Part shown: in pieces, positions 16,046 through 23,711 of the stretch
Layout: every line of letters begins with the position of its first letter
Position numbering within the stretch: the stretch's first letter is position 1
DNA from: Streptomyces sp. RFCAC02
GTDB taxonomy: Bacteria; Actinomycetota; Actinomycetes; Streptomycetales; Streptomycetaceae
Direction of reading: 5' to 3'
Length of the DNA: 64,000 bases
Assembly: GCF_004193175.1 (NCBI RefSeq)
Contig: NZ_SAUH01000001.1
Span: 5,303,501-5,367,500 of the forward strand
Position numbers and translations under genes: made by a program
The notes under the pieces: generated by a model
The model's database searches: none
Told to the model about the DNA's origin: nothing
What the model saw: the letters and a program-made list of their open reading frames with translations, nothing else

Positions 16046-16987
16046 TCAGCCGCGCGGCGGCAGGTCCGCCGGGCCGATGTGCGGCCGCAGCGTCGCGTGC
16101 GCGATGCGCAGGCCCTCCGTGATCCGCGCGTCGTCACCGCCCCACAGCGGGTCCTCGTGCTCCACGGACAGCACCCCGCCGAAGCCGGCCTCGTGCAGCC
16201 GGTCCACGACCCGCGTCCAGTCCACCTGGCCACGGCCCGGGATGCGGTAGCGCCACCAGCCGGTGCGCCACGGGTCACCCTCCTTGTCGACCGTGCCGAA
16301 GAAGCCGAAACGGTTCCTCGCGCGCGGGTCGAGCTCCACGTCCTTCGCCTGCGCGTGCACGATGCGGTCGGCGTACGGGAGGATCGTCTCCACCGGGTCG
16401 ATCCCGAGCCACATCAGGTGCGACGGGTCCCAGTTCAGGTACAGGCCGAGGGAGAACATCCACTCCCACAGCTCCGGCGAGTACGCGATGTTGCCCGGGT
16501 AGCCGTCCGGGTGCCAGCCCTCCATCACGCAGTTCTCGATGATGATGCCGACACCGCGCTCGCCCGCGTACTCCACCAGCGGCGGCAGGACGCGCTCCGC
16601 CTCGCGCTGGTTCTCGGCCACCGACTTCGACGGGTCACGGCCGATGAACGTCCCCACCCACGGGACGTCCAGCGCCGCCGCCGCGTCGATCGCGTGCCGC
16701 AGGTGCGCGGCGATCTCGCCCCGCCGCGCCGGGTCGGGGTGCAGGTTGTTCTCGTAGTAGGCGAACGCGCTCAGTTCGAGACCGTGCCGGTCGAACAGCG
16801 CGCGCGCCGCGTCGGCGTCGGCCTCCGTGAACGTCGCGACGGGCAGGTGCCCGGCCTCGAAGGCCCGGCCCCCGACCGTCGGCCACACGGCGACCTCCAG
16901 CGCCTGATAGCCCGTCGCCGCCGCGAACTCCGCGATGCGCTCCAGCGGCCACGCAGGCAGGCACGCGGTGAGGAATCCCAGCTTCAT
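16046..16987 (-). CDS. Sugar phosphate isomerase/epimerase (xylose isomerase-like TIM barrel)
   Basis: A 313-residue AP-endonuclease-2/xylose-isomerase-like TIM barrel. Typical features are the start MKLGFLTACLPAWPLERIAE, the IIIENCVMEGWHPDG metal-ligand strand, LNWDPSHLMWLGIDP, RIVHAQAKD and GVLSVEHEDPLW, which supply the Glu, Asp and His metal ligands. These enzymes epimerise or isomerise sugars and inositol derivatives. It starts 4 bases after the stop of the Gfo/Idh gene, with GGAGGT 8 bases upstream of the ATG, so the two form an operon. Such pairs usually oxidise and rearrange an inositol or a sugar; the actual substrate is not visible. Confidence 0.88.
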   Translation of the reverse strand: MKLGFLTACLPAWPLERIAEFAAATGYQALEVAVWPTVGGRAFEAGHLPVATFTEADADAARALFDRHGLELSAFAYYENNLHPDPARRGEIAAHLRHAIDAAAALDVPWVGTFIGRDPSKSVAENQREAERVLPPLVEYAGERGVGIIIENCVMEGWHPDGYPGNIAYSPELWEWMFSLGLYLNWDPSHLMWLGIDPVETILPYADRIVHAQAKDVELDPRARNRFGFFGTVDKEGDPWRTGWWRYRIPGRGQVDWTRVVDRLHEAGFGGVLSVEHEDPLWGGDDARITEGLRIAHATLRPHIGPADLPPRG

Positions 16988-16991
16988 GTCG

Positions 16992-18125
16992 TCAGACCTC
17001 CGTCCAGTTGCGTTCCACGGCCGACCGCAGCACCGCCTCGGTGAGACGGGCGGCGCGCAGGCCGTCCTCGAAGGTGGGCAGCCCCTCGCGCTCCTCGCCC
17101 CGGACCACGGCGTACGTGTCCGCGACGAAGGACTCGAAGCACTGCGCATAGCCCTGCGCGTGACCGGGCGGCAGGGTCGCGAGACGCCGCTGCTCGGCCG
17201 CGCCCGCGCCCGGGTCGCGCAGGAAGATCTCGGCACCGGTGGCCGTGCCGAACCAGGCGGACTCCGGGTTCTCCTGGTCGAAGACGGCGCTGCCGCCCGA
17301 CCCGTCCAGCTCGAACCACAGCCGGTTCTTGCGGCCCGCGGCGACCTGCGAGATCGTCGCCGACACGGGGACGCCGTTCGCGGTGCGGCCCATGACGAGC
17401 GCCATGTCCTCCGTCGTGACGGCCACCCGCCCCGCGTCCGCCGGCGCGTCGCCCGAGAACGACGCCACCGACCCGGCCGGCCGCTCGGGCACCGCGATCC
17501 GCGTGTCGGCCACCAGCGAGGCGACCCGCTCGCCGCTCACCCACTCCACCAGGTCGAACCAGTGCGACCCGATGTCGGCGAACGCGCGCGACGCGCCGCC
17601 GGCCGCCGGGTCGACGCGCCAGCTCGTCGCGCCGGGCGACAGCAGCCAGTCCTGCAGGTAGCTGCCGTGCAGCGCGTACGGCGTCCCCAGGTCGCCGGCG
17701 AGGCGCCGCGCCCTGATCTCCCGCACCACCGGGTGGTAGCGGTAGACGAACGGGACGGCCGTCACCACGCCCGTGCCGCGCGCCGCCTCCGCCATGGCCT
17801 CCGCCTCGGCGACGGTCGTGCCGAGCGGCTTCTCGCACACGACGTGCTTGCCGCCGGCGGCGAGGAGGGCGAGGGCGTACGGGGCGTGGGTGGCGTTCGG
17901 GGTGCAGACGTGCACGATGTCGGCGTCGCCGGCGGCGACCTCCTCCACGCTGCGGTAGACCGTGGGCACGCCCCAGGCGTCGGCGGTGGCGCGGGTCCGT
18001 CCGGGATCGCGGCCCAGCACGCCGGTCACCTCGGCGCCGGCCAGCAGCGCCGCGCGCCGGTGGACCTCGCCGATCATGCCGAGGCCGAGGATCGCGACGC
18101 GGGGCCGTGCGGAACGGGTCGTCAC
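16992..18125 (-). CDS. Gfo/Idh/MocA-family oxidoreductase
   Basis: A 377-residue NAD(P)-dependent dehydrogenase. The N-terminal Rossmann fold has VAILGLGMIGEVHRRAAL, then the catalytic-site motif VVCEKPLGTT, which contains the conserved EKP lysine. A C-terminal substrate domain contains ADIGSHWFDLVEW, with the conserved His/Asp region. It is expected to oxidise or reduce a sugar or inositol at C2 or C3 in the cytosol. The GTG at 18125 is chosen for the AAAGGAG 9 bases upstream. It heads an operon with the sugar isomerase and is divergent from the UbiA-methyltransferase pair across 237 bp. Confidence 0.88.
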   Translation of the reverse strand: MTTRSARPRVAILGLGMIGEVHRRAALLAGAEVTGVLGRDPGRTRATADAWGVPTVYRSVEEVAAGDADIVHVCTPNATHAPYALALLAAGGKHVVCEKPLGTTVAEAEAMAEAARGTGVVTAVPFVYRYHPVVREIRARRLAGDLGTPYALHGSYLQDWLLSPGATSWRVDPAAGGASRAFADIGSHWFDLVEWVSGERVASLVADTRIAVPERPAGSVASFSGDAPADAGRVAVTTEDMALVMGRTANGVPVSATISQVAAGRKNRLWFELDGSGGSAVFDQENPESAWFGTATGAEIFLRDPGAGAAEQRRLATLPPGHAQGYAQCFESFVADTYAVVRGEEREGLPTFEDGLRAARLTEAVLRSAVERNWTEV

Positions 18126-18362
18126 GTTCGGTGTCTCCTTTCTCTCGGGGCACACCCGTCCCGCGCACGCCGGGCGCGCGCCGGGGCGGCGGGTGTCCCC
18201 GCGCGAGCGTACGTGCCGCACTGCGCGGAGCTGCGGGCGGAGCCGCCCAACCCGTCCCGCGGCCGAACCACCCGGACGGCCCAGCCCGTTCCCCGGCGCC
18301 CGACCGCGCCGCCCCGCTACGGTGTCGGCGATCACGAACGGCAACCGCCACCGGGAGTACGC

Positions 18363-19334
18363 GTGACCGCACCCGCCCTGACCTTCCGGGCACTCTACGG
18401 ACTCTCGCGCGGCACTCAGGCCGCCCTCAGCGTCGCGCAGCCCCTCCTCGCCATGGTCGCCGCGGCCGCCGCGGCGGGGCCGCCCCCGGCCGGCCGGCTG
18501 CTGGCCGCGCTGCTCGCCGCGTTCGCCGGCTACGCGGCCGTCTTCGCCGCCAACGACCTGATCGACGCCCGTGTGGACCGCGCCGACGCCGAACGCCGCC
18601 GCGCCGCCGCCCCGGCACCGGCGGCCACCGCGCCGCCCGCCGCCGGCGGCTTCGACATCGACGGCGCCGGCACCCGCCACCCCATCGCGACGGGACGGCT
18701 CCCGTACGGCGTCGCCGTCGCCTGGGTCGTCCTGCTCAGCGGCACGGCCCTCACCCTCGCCGCCCGCATCGACGCCGTGTGCGCCGTCCTGTTCCTCGCC
18801 GCCGCCCTCCTGGAGGCCGGCTACTGCGCCCTGGCCCGCGTCACCCCGTACAAGACGCTGCTCAGCGGCCTCATGGTGGCCGTCGGCGCCGCGGCCGGCT
18901 GGTTCGTCGTCACGCGGCAGCCGGACTGGCCGCTGCTCGTCCTGTTCTGCGTGTGGATGGCGGCCTGGGAGATCGGCGGGCGGAACGTGCCCAACGACTG
19001 GGCCGACGTGGACGACGACCGGCCCCTCGGCATCCGGACGGTGCCCGTCGTGCACGGTCCGCGCGCCGCCGGCGCGGTCGTCGTGGTCTGCCTGACCGTC
19101 ACCAGCGGGGCCGGGGTCGCCCTGTTCGCCGCCTGCGCGCCCGCGATCGGCCCCGCCGCACCGGCCGGCGCCGCCGTCGCCGGGGCCTGGGCGCTGCTGT
19201 GGCCGGCCACGCGCCTGCTGCGCGCGCCGGGACCCGACACCGCGCTCGCCCTGTTCAACCGGGCCAGCCTCTACCCGGCGCTCGTCCTGTTCTGCGCGCT
19301 CGTGGGCGCGCTCACCGGCGGCCGGGCCGCATGA
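18363..19334 (+). CDS. UbiA-family prenyltransferase
   Basis: A 323-residue polytopic membrane protein of the UbiA superfamily, with about eight or nine membrane helices. The first aspartate-rich motif is NDLIDARVDRAD and the second is NDWADVDDDRPLGIRTVPV. Both are needed for Mg-prenyl diphosphate binding and both look intact. Between the first motif and the next helix lies an unusual Ala/Pro-rich insert of about 25 residues (RAAAPAPAATAPPAAGG). The GTG at 18363 has GGGAG 5 bases upstream. Its stop overlaps the start of the methyltransferase gene (ATGA). Together they suggest prenylation then methylation of a quinone, lipid or aromatic acceptor; which one is not evident. Confidence 0.85.
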   Translation: MTAPALTFRALYGLSRGTQAALSVAQPLLAMVAAAAAAGPPPAGRLLAALLAAFAGYAAVFAANDLIDARVDRADAERRRAAAPAPAATAPPAAGGFDIDGAGTRHPIATGRLPYGVAVAWVVLLSGTALTLAARIDAVCAVLFLAAALLEAGYCALARVTPYKTLLSGLMVAVGAAAGWFVVTRQPDWPLLVLFCVWMAAWEIGGRNVPNDWADVDDDRPLGIRTVPVVHGPRAAGAVVVVCLTVTSGAGVALFAACAPAIGPAAPAGAAVAGAWALLWPATRLLRAPGPDTALALFNRASLYPALVLFCALVGALTGGRAA

Positions 19335-20104
19335 CGGACCGCAGCACGGACCATGCGACGGAGGAACCGTTCGCCGCCCTGCCACGCGGCGGCCCCCGTG
19401 CCTCCCGCCTCGACCGCCGCTACGAGACCGACCGGCCGGAACACCTCGACGGCACCGAACGCCCCGACCGCTCCGCCCGCGTCCTGCGCGGCCTCGACCG
19501 CATGCACCGCCTGACGGGCGGGCACCGCGTCTTCACCCGCCGCACGCTCGCCCTCGCCCGCGCGGACGGCGCCCCGGCCCCGCGCGTCCTCGAACTCGGC
19601 GCGGGACACGGCGGCCTCGCACGCCGGCTGCTCGCCGCCGACCCGGCCGTACGGCTGACCGTCAGCGACATCGACCCCGCGACCGTCCGCGCGCTGCGCG
19701 AGGGACCCCTCGGACGGCATCCGCGGGCCGACGTCCTGCGCCTCGACGCCACGGCCATGGACGCGCCCGACGGCGGCTTCGACCTCGCCGTCTTCGCGCT
19801 GTCGCTCCACCACCTGCCGCCGCCCGCCGTCGTCCGGGTGCTGCGGGAGGGCACACGCGTCGCACGCCGCCTCCTGCTGATCGACGGCTGGCGCCACCCG
19901 GCGTACCTGGCCGCGGTGCCCCTGCTGTTCCTCACGGGCGGCCCGGCGCACGTCCACGACGGCGTCATCAGCTTCCGCAAGATGTACAGCCCGGCCGCGC
20001 TGCGGGAGATGGCAGGCCCGCGCGGCGCGGACGTACGACTGACGACGCGGTTCGTGCCGCCGGGCTACCTGGAGGCCGTCGCGACCGCCCGCCCGCGCGC
20101 CTGA
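19331..20104 (+). CDS. SAM-dependent methyltransferase
   Basis: A 257-residue class I methyltransferase. Motif I is VLELGAGHGGLARRLL, motif II is LTVSDIDPATVRAL, and the motif IV region is FDLAVFALSLHHLPPP. The last is typical of small-molecule C- or O-methyltransferases of the UbiE-like type. A C-terminal hydrophobic stretch (YLAAVPLLFLTGG) suggests membrane contact, fitting a lipophilic substrate made by the UbiA protein. The ATG overlaps the stop of the UbiA gene by four bases, so translation is coupled. It probably methylates the product of its partner. This is inference from coupling. Confidence 0.85.
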   Translation: MTDRSTDHATEEPFAALPRGGPRASRLDRRYETDRPEHLDGTERPDRSARVLRGLDRMHRLTGGHRVFTRRTLALARADGAPAPRVLELGAGHGGLARRLLAADPAVRLTVSDIDPATVRALREGPLGRHPRADVLRLDATAMDAPDGGFDLAVFALSLHHLPPPAVVRVLREGTRVARRLLLIDGWRHPAYLAAVPLLFLTGGPAHVHDGVISFRKMYSPAALREMAGPRGADVRLTTRFVPPGYLEAVATARPRA

Positions 20105-20121
20105 CCGCCGCCCAGCCCCCG

Positions 20122-20982
20122 TCAGTCCCCGGCGGGGGCGGCGCCCTCCTGCTCCTCCTCGATGCGCTGGTTCCACTCGCGCTTGGACGACTGCCAGCCG
20201 TCCTCGTCCTTCCCGAGCCGCCAGTAGCCCGAGATGGAGAGCTGCTCGCGCGTCAGACCGCGGTCGATCCGCAGCAGCCTCCGCAGCTCCTTCACGGCGT
20301 GCGCCTCACCGTGCACGAACACATGGGCGCGCCCCTCGGGGAACTCCAGCGCCGTCACGGCCTCCACCAGCGCCTCGCCGACGGGCCGCCCGCCCCGGTG
20401 CAGCCACACGATCCGCGCGTCGCCCGGCGAGTGCAGCTTCTGTTCCTCGTCGGGTCCCTCGACCTCGACGAGGACGTGCGCGGGCGCCTCGTCCGGCAGG
20501 GCCTCGAGGGCCGCCGCGATCGCCGGCAGGGCGCTCTCGTCACCGGCCAGCAGGTGCCAGTCGGCCTCGGGGTCGGGCCGGTACGCGCCGCCGGGACCCA
20601 TGAACAGCAGCTCGTCGCCGGGCCGCGCCGCGTCGGCCCAGGGGCCGGCGATGCCGGACGTGCCGTGGTGCACGAAGTCGATCGTCAGCTCGCGCGCGGC
20701 CGCGTCCCAGGCGCGGACGGTGTAGGTGCGGGTGCGCGGCCACTGGTCGCGCGGCAGGGTCTCCCGGATCGCCGCCATGTCGAACGGCTCGGGGTAGACG
20801 GCCCCGGGGGCCGGGAACAGCAGCTTCACGTAGTGGTCGGTCCACTCGTCCGCGCGGAACTCGGCGAGGCCGTCGCCGCCCAGCACGACGCGGATCATGT
20901 GCGGCGTGAGGCGTTCGGTGCGCAGGACGCGCCCCCGGTGCGTGACCCTGCGGCGGGCGGGCGGTGCCGGACGGTCGTTCAT
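20122..20982 (-). CDS. Siderophore-interacting protein (FAD-dependent ferric-siderophore reductase)
   Basis: A 286-residue protein of the SIP/ViuB family. It has the FAD-binding barrel with RVVLGGDGL, the isoalloxazine-contact motif TRTYTVRAWD (RxYTxR), and DFVHHGTSGIAGPWADAARPGDEL. The C-terminal SIP domain has HLLAGDESALPAIAAALEAL and FVHGEAHAVKELRR. It reduces ferric siderophores in the cytosol to release iron. The ATG at 20982 has GGAGGA 5 bases upstream, and an iron box about 70 bp upstream indicates repression by a DtxR/IdeR-type regulator such as DmdR. Confidence 0.92.
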   Translation of the reverse strand: MNDRPAPPARRRVTHRGRVLRTERLTPHMIRVVLGGDGLAEFRADEWTDHYVKLLFPAPGAVYPEPFDMAAIRETLPRDQWPRTRTYTVRAWDAAARELTIDFVHHGTSGIAGPWADAARPGDELLFMGPGGAYRPDPEADWHLLAGDESALPAIAAALEALPDEAPAHVLVEVEGPDEEQKLHSPGDARIVWLHRGGRPVGEALVEAVTALEFPEGRAHVFVHGEAHAVKELRRLLRIDRGLTREQLSISGYWRLGKDEDGWQSSKREWNQRIEEEQEGAAPAGD

Positions 20983-21051
20983 GTGGTCCTCCGTACAGGC
21001 ATGCGGCGGGCGCGGGGCGCGTCCCGGAGACGGGGGGCGTCCCCCACCTCA

Positions 21052-21070
21052 TGTTAGGTATACCTTACTT
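21052..21070. promoter_or_regulatory. Iron box (DmdR/IdeR operator)
   Basis: GTTAGGTATACCTTACTT matches the TTAGGTNAGNCTAACCTAA-type consensus of actinobacterial iron boxes. It lies between the MFS gene and the siderophore-interacting protein gene, in the promoter of the latter. Confidence 0.8.
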
Positions 21071-21095
21071 GGCCGGTTCCGGCTGTTCCCGCTGC

Positions 21096-22442
21096 TCAGG
21101 CACGGGCCGGCGCGTCCCCGGCGGCCCGCACCGGCTCCGCACCGCCGCCCGACGCCACGACCCGTTCCTCGGCCAGGACGCGCCGCGCCTTCCGCCGCGT
21201 CACGAGGACCCCCGTCACCGCCAGCGCCCAGAACGGGTACTGCACGAGCCACGCCAGCCGGAACGCGTCGAACGTGTACCCGCCCGCCGCGTCCAGGACC
21301 ACGCCCACCAGGAACAGCACCGCGAGCGACGCGCTGAACCCGCCGATGTTCACCATGCTCTGCGCCACCGCGAACGACCGCGGCGGGTTCGACGTCCGCG
21401 CGATGTCGAACCCGACCACCGAGCCGGGACCGCCAGCCGACAGCACGACCACGAGCACCACGAGCAGCCACAGCGGCGCGGGACCCGGCAGCGCCAGCAC
21501 CGCCGTCCACGCGCTCGCCGCCGCGCCCGCCACCCCGAGCAGCAGCCACGACCGCCGCCGGGGACACCGCGTCGTCAGCACGCCGAGCACCGGCCCTATC
21601 CCCATCGCGCACACCACGAACAGCGTGAGCAGCGCGCTCGCCGCCCCGGACGAGAGGCCCTGCGCCGACACCAGGTACGGCACGCCCCACAGCAGCGAGA
21701 ACACCGTCATCGGGAACTGCGTCACCATGTGCCCGAAGAAGCCGAGCCGTGTCCCCGGCCGCCGCCAGATGACCCGGAGCTGCCGCAGGATCTCCCGCGC
21801 GGAGACGGGGTCGCGCGCGGGCACCCGCGCGCCGGCCGGCGCGTCCCGCACCACCGCGACCGCCAGCACGCCGCCCAGCAGGCTCAGGGCCGCCGCCGAC
21901 CCGAACGCCCCCGGCCAGCCCACGCCGTGCAGCAGCGCGAGGAACGGCATCGCCGACAGGATCTGCCCGGACTGCCCCAGGATCATCGTGATCTGCGTGA
22001 TCAGCGGGACCCGCCGCGCCGGGAACCAGCGCGGCAGCAGCGCGAGCACCGCGACGAACGTCAGCGCGTCGCCCGCCCCGACGACCACCCGCCCCAGCAC
22101 GGCCACCGGCACGCCCGGCGCCAGCGCCATCAGGAGCTGGCCGCACGCCGTGACGGTGCCGCTCACCGCCACGGTCCGCCGCGTCCCCCACCGGTCCACG
22201 ATCAGCCCGGCCGGTATCTGCATCGTCAGGTAGACGATGACCTGCACGAACACGAAGACCGACAGGGCCGTGGGGGAGACGCCGAAGTGCTCGGACGCGT
22301 CGAGTCCCGTCGCGCCGAGCGACGTCCGCTGCATCACCGACAGCCCGTACGCCAGCACCCCGACCGCCCAGACGGCCCAGGCCCGCCGGCCTCCCGCCGG
22401 TGCGCCGCTGTCGGGGACGGCCGTGGGCGACGGCGAGGACAT
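21096..22442 (-). CDS. MFS transporter
   Basis: A 448-residue protein with 12 predicted membrane segments. It has the family loop motifs GLIVDRWGTRR between helices 2 and 3 and a long central loop (VRDAPAGARVPARDPVSARE). GHMVTQFPMTVFSLLWGVPY and a final CPRRRSWLL loop are further MFS features. No substrate can be assigned. It lies on the same strand and just downstream of the siderophore-interacting gene, but the iron box and spacing show a separate unit is possible. If co-transcribed it could be iron-regulated, perhaps exporting a siderophore. GAGGAG lies 6 bases before the ATG. Confidence 0.85.
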   Translation of the reverse strand: MSSPSPTAVPDSGAPAGGRRAWAVWAVGVLAYGLSVMQRTSLGATGLDASEHFGVSPTALSVFVFVQVIVYLTMQIPAGLIVDRWGTRRTVAVSGTVTACGQLLMALAPGVPVAVLGRVVVGAGDALTFVAVLALLPRWFPARRVPLITQITMILGQSGQILSAMPFLALLHGVGWPGAFGSAAALSLLGGVLAVAVVRDAPAGARVPARDPVSAREILRQLRVIWRRPGTRLGFFGHMVTQFPMTVFSLLWGVPYLVSAQGLSSGAASALLTLFVVCAMGIGPVLGVLTTRCPRRRSWLLLGVAGAAASAWTAVLALPGPAPLWLLVVLVVVLSAGGPGSVVGFDIARTSNPPRSFAVAQSMVNIGGFSASLAVLFLVGVVLDAAGGYTFDAFRLAWLVQYPFWALAVTGVLVTRRKARRVLAEERVVASGGGAEPVRAAGDAPARA

Positions 22443-22597
22443 GCCACTCCTCGGGAGGATCGGGCGGATGCGGTACGACCATCGTAGAACCGTGCGGTCC
22501 GTCGGGGACGAGCGGGTTCAAGTCGCCGAAACCACCGCCAACGGGGTCGGACCGGGGCTCTTCTCTCCCGCGGAGTGGCGCCTGCCACAATGCCCCC

Positions 22598-23581
22598 GTG
22601 GAGCAGCGAGCATTCAGCAGATCGGGACAGCAGGTGTCCGTCGTCGGCCTCGGCACCTGGCAGCTCGGCGCCGACTGGGGACAGGTGGACGAGGACGACG
22701 CGCTCGCCGTCCTCGACGCGGCCGTCGCCTCGGGCGTCGCCTTCCTCGACACGGCCGACGTCTACGGCGACGGCCGCAGCGAGCGCCTCATCGCCCGCTA
22801 CCGGGCCGCGCACCCCGACGCGCCCCTGCTGGTGGCCACCAAGATGGGCCGCCGCGTGGCGCAGGACCCGGCCAACTACCACCTCGACGCGTTCCGCGCC
22901 TGGACCGACCGCTCCCGCGCCAACCTGGCCGTGGACACCCTGGACCTGGTGCAGCTCCACTGCCCGCCCGGCGAGGTCATCGCCTCCGACGCGGTCTTCG
23001 ACGCCCTCGACACGCTGGTCGCCGAGGGCCGCGTCGCCCGCTACGGCGTCAGCGTCGAGACCTGCGACCAGGCGCTCGCCGCGATCGCGCGCCCCGGCAC
23101 CACCAGCATCCAGATCATCCTCAACCCGTTCCGCCTCAAGCCCGTCGAACGGGTGCTGCCCGCGGCCCGCGAGGCCGGCGTCGGCATCATCGCCCGCGTC
23201 CCCCTCGCCTCTGGCCTGCTCTCCGGCCGCTACACCGCCGACACCGTGTTCGCCGCCGACGACCACCGCACGTTCAACCGCCACGGTGAGGCGTTCGACC
23301 AGGGCGAGACGTTCTCCGGTGTCGACTGGGCGACCGGCATCGAGGCCGCGGCCGAGTTCGCCGCCCTCGCGCCGGCCGGTGCCACGCCCGCGCAGACGGC
23401 GCTGCGGTGGATCATCCAGCAGCCCGGCGTCACCACCGTCATCCCCGGCGCCCGTTCGCCCGAGCAGGCCCGGGCGAACGCGGCCGCCGCCGACCTGCCG
23501 CCCCTGCCCGCCGCCACGCTCGACGCCGTCACCGGTCTGTACGACCGGCGCATCCGCGAGCAGGTCCACCACCGCTGGTGA
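22598..23581 (+). CDS. Aldo/keto reductase
   Basis: A 327-residue NADPH-dependent reductase with a TIM barrel. The catalytic tetrad is visible: Asp and Tyr in FLDTADVYGDGRSE, Lys in VATKMGRR and His in LVQLHCPP. NADPH-binding elements include NPFRLKP, VPLASGLLSGRY and VIPGARSPEQ. The sequence is of the YhdN/AKR11 type often annotated as a general aldo/keto reductase. It starts with GTG at 22598, divergent from the MFS gene. The substrate is unknown. Confidence 0.88.
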   Translation: MEQRAFSRSGQQVSVVGLGTWQLGADWGQVDEDDALAVLDAAVASGVAFLDTADVYGDGRSERLIARYRAAHPDAPLLVATKMGRRVAQDPANYHLDAFRAWTDRSRANLAVDTLDLVQLHCPPGEVIASDAVFDALDTLVAEGRVARYGVSVETCDQALAAIARPGTTSIQIILNPFRLKPVERVLPAAREAGVGIIARVPLASGLLSGRYTADTVFAADDHRTFNRHGEAFDQGETFSGVDWATGIEAAAEFAALAPAGATPAQTALRWIIQQPGVTTVIPGARSPEQARANAAAADLPPLPAATLDAVTGLYDRRIREQVHHRW

Positions 23582-23711
23582 CACCGCGCGTGCCCCGGCG
23601 GGCACGGCATGGCGGGATTCGCCCGCATGGCTATACGGTTTCCGTAGGTATGAGCGCATTGGCGGCGCGAGGCGTCCCGCGCCCCCGGGCGCGGTGAGAG
23701 GGAAGCACACG

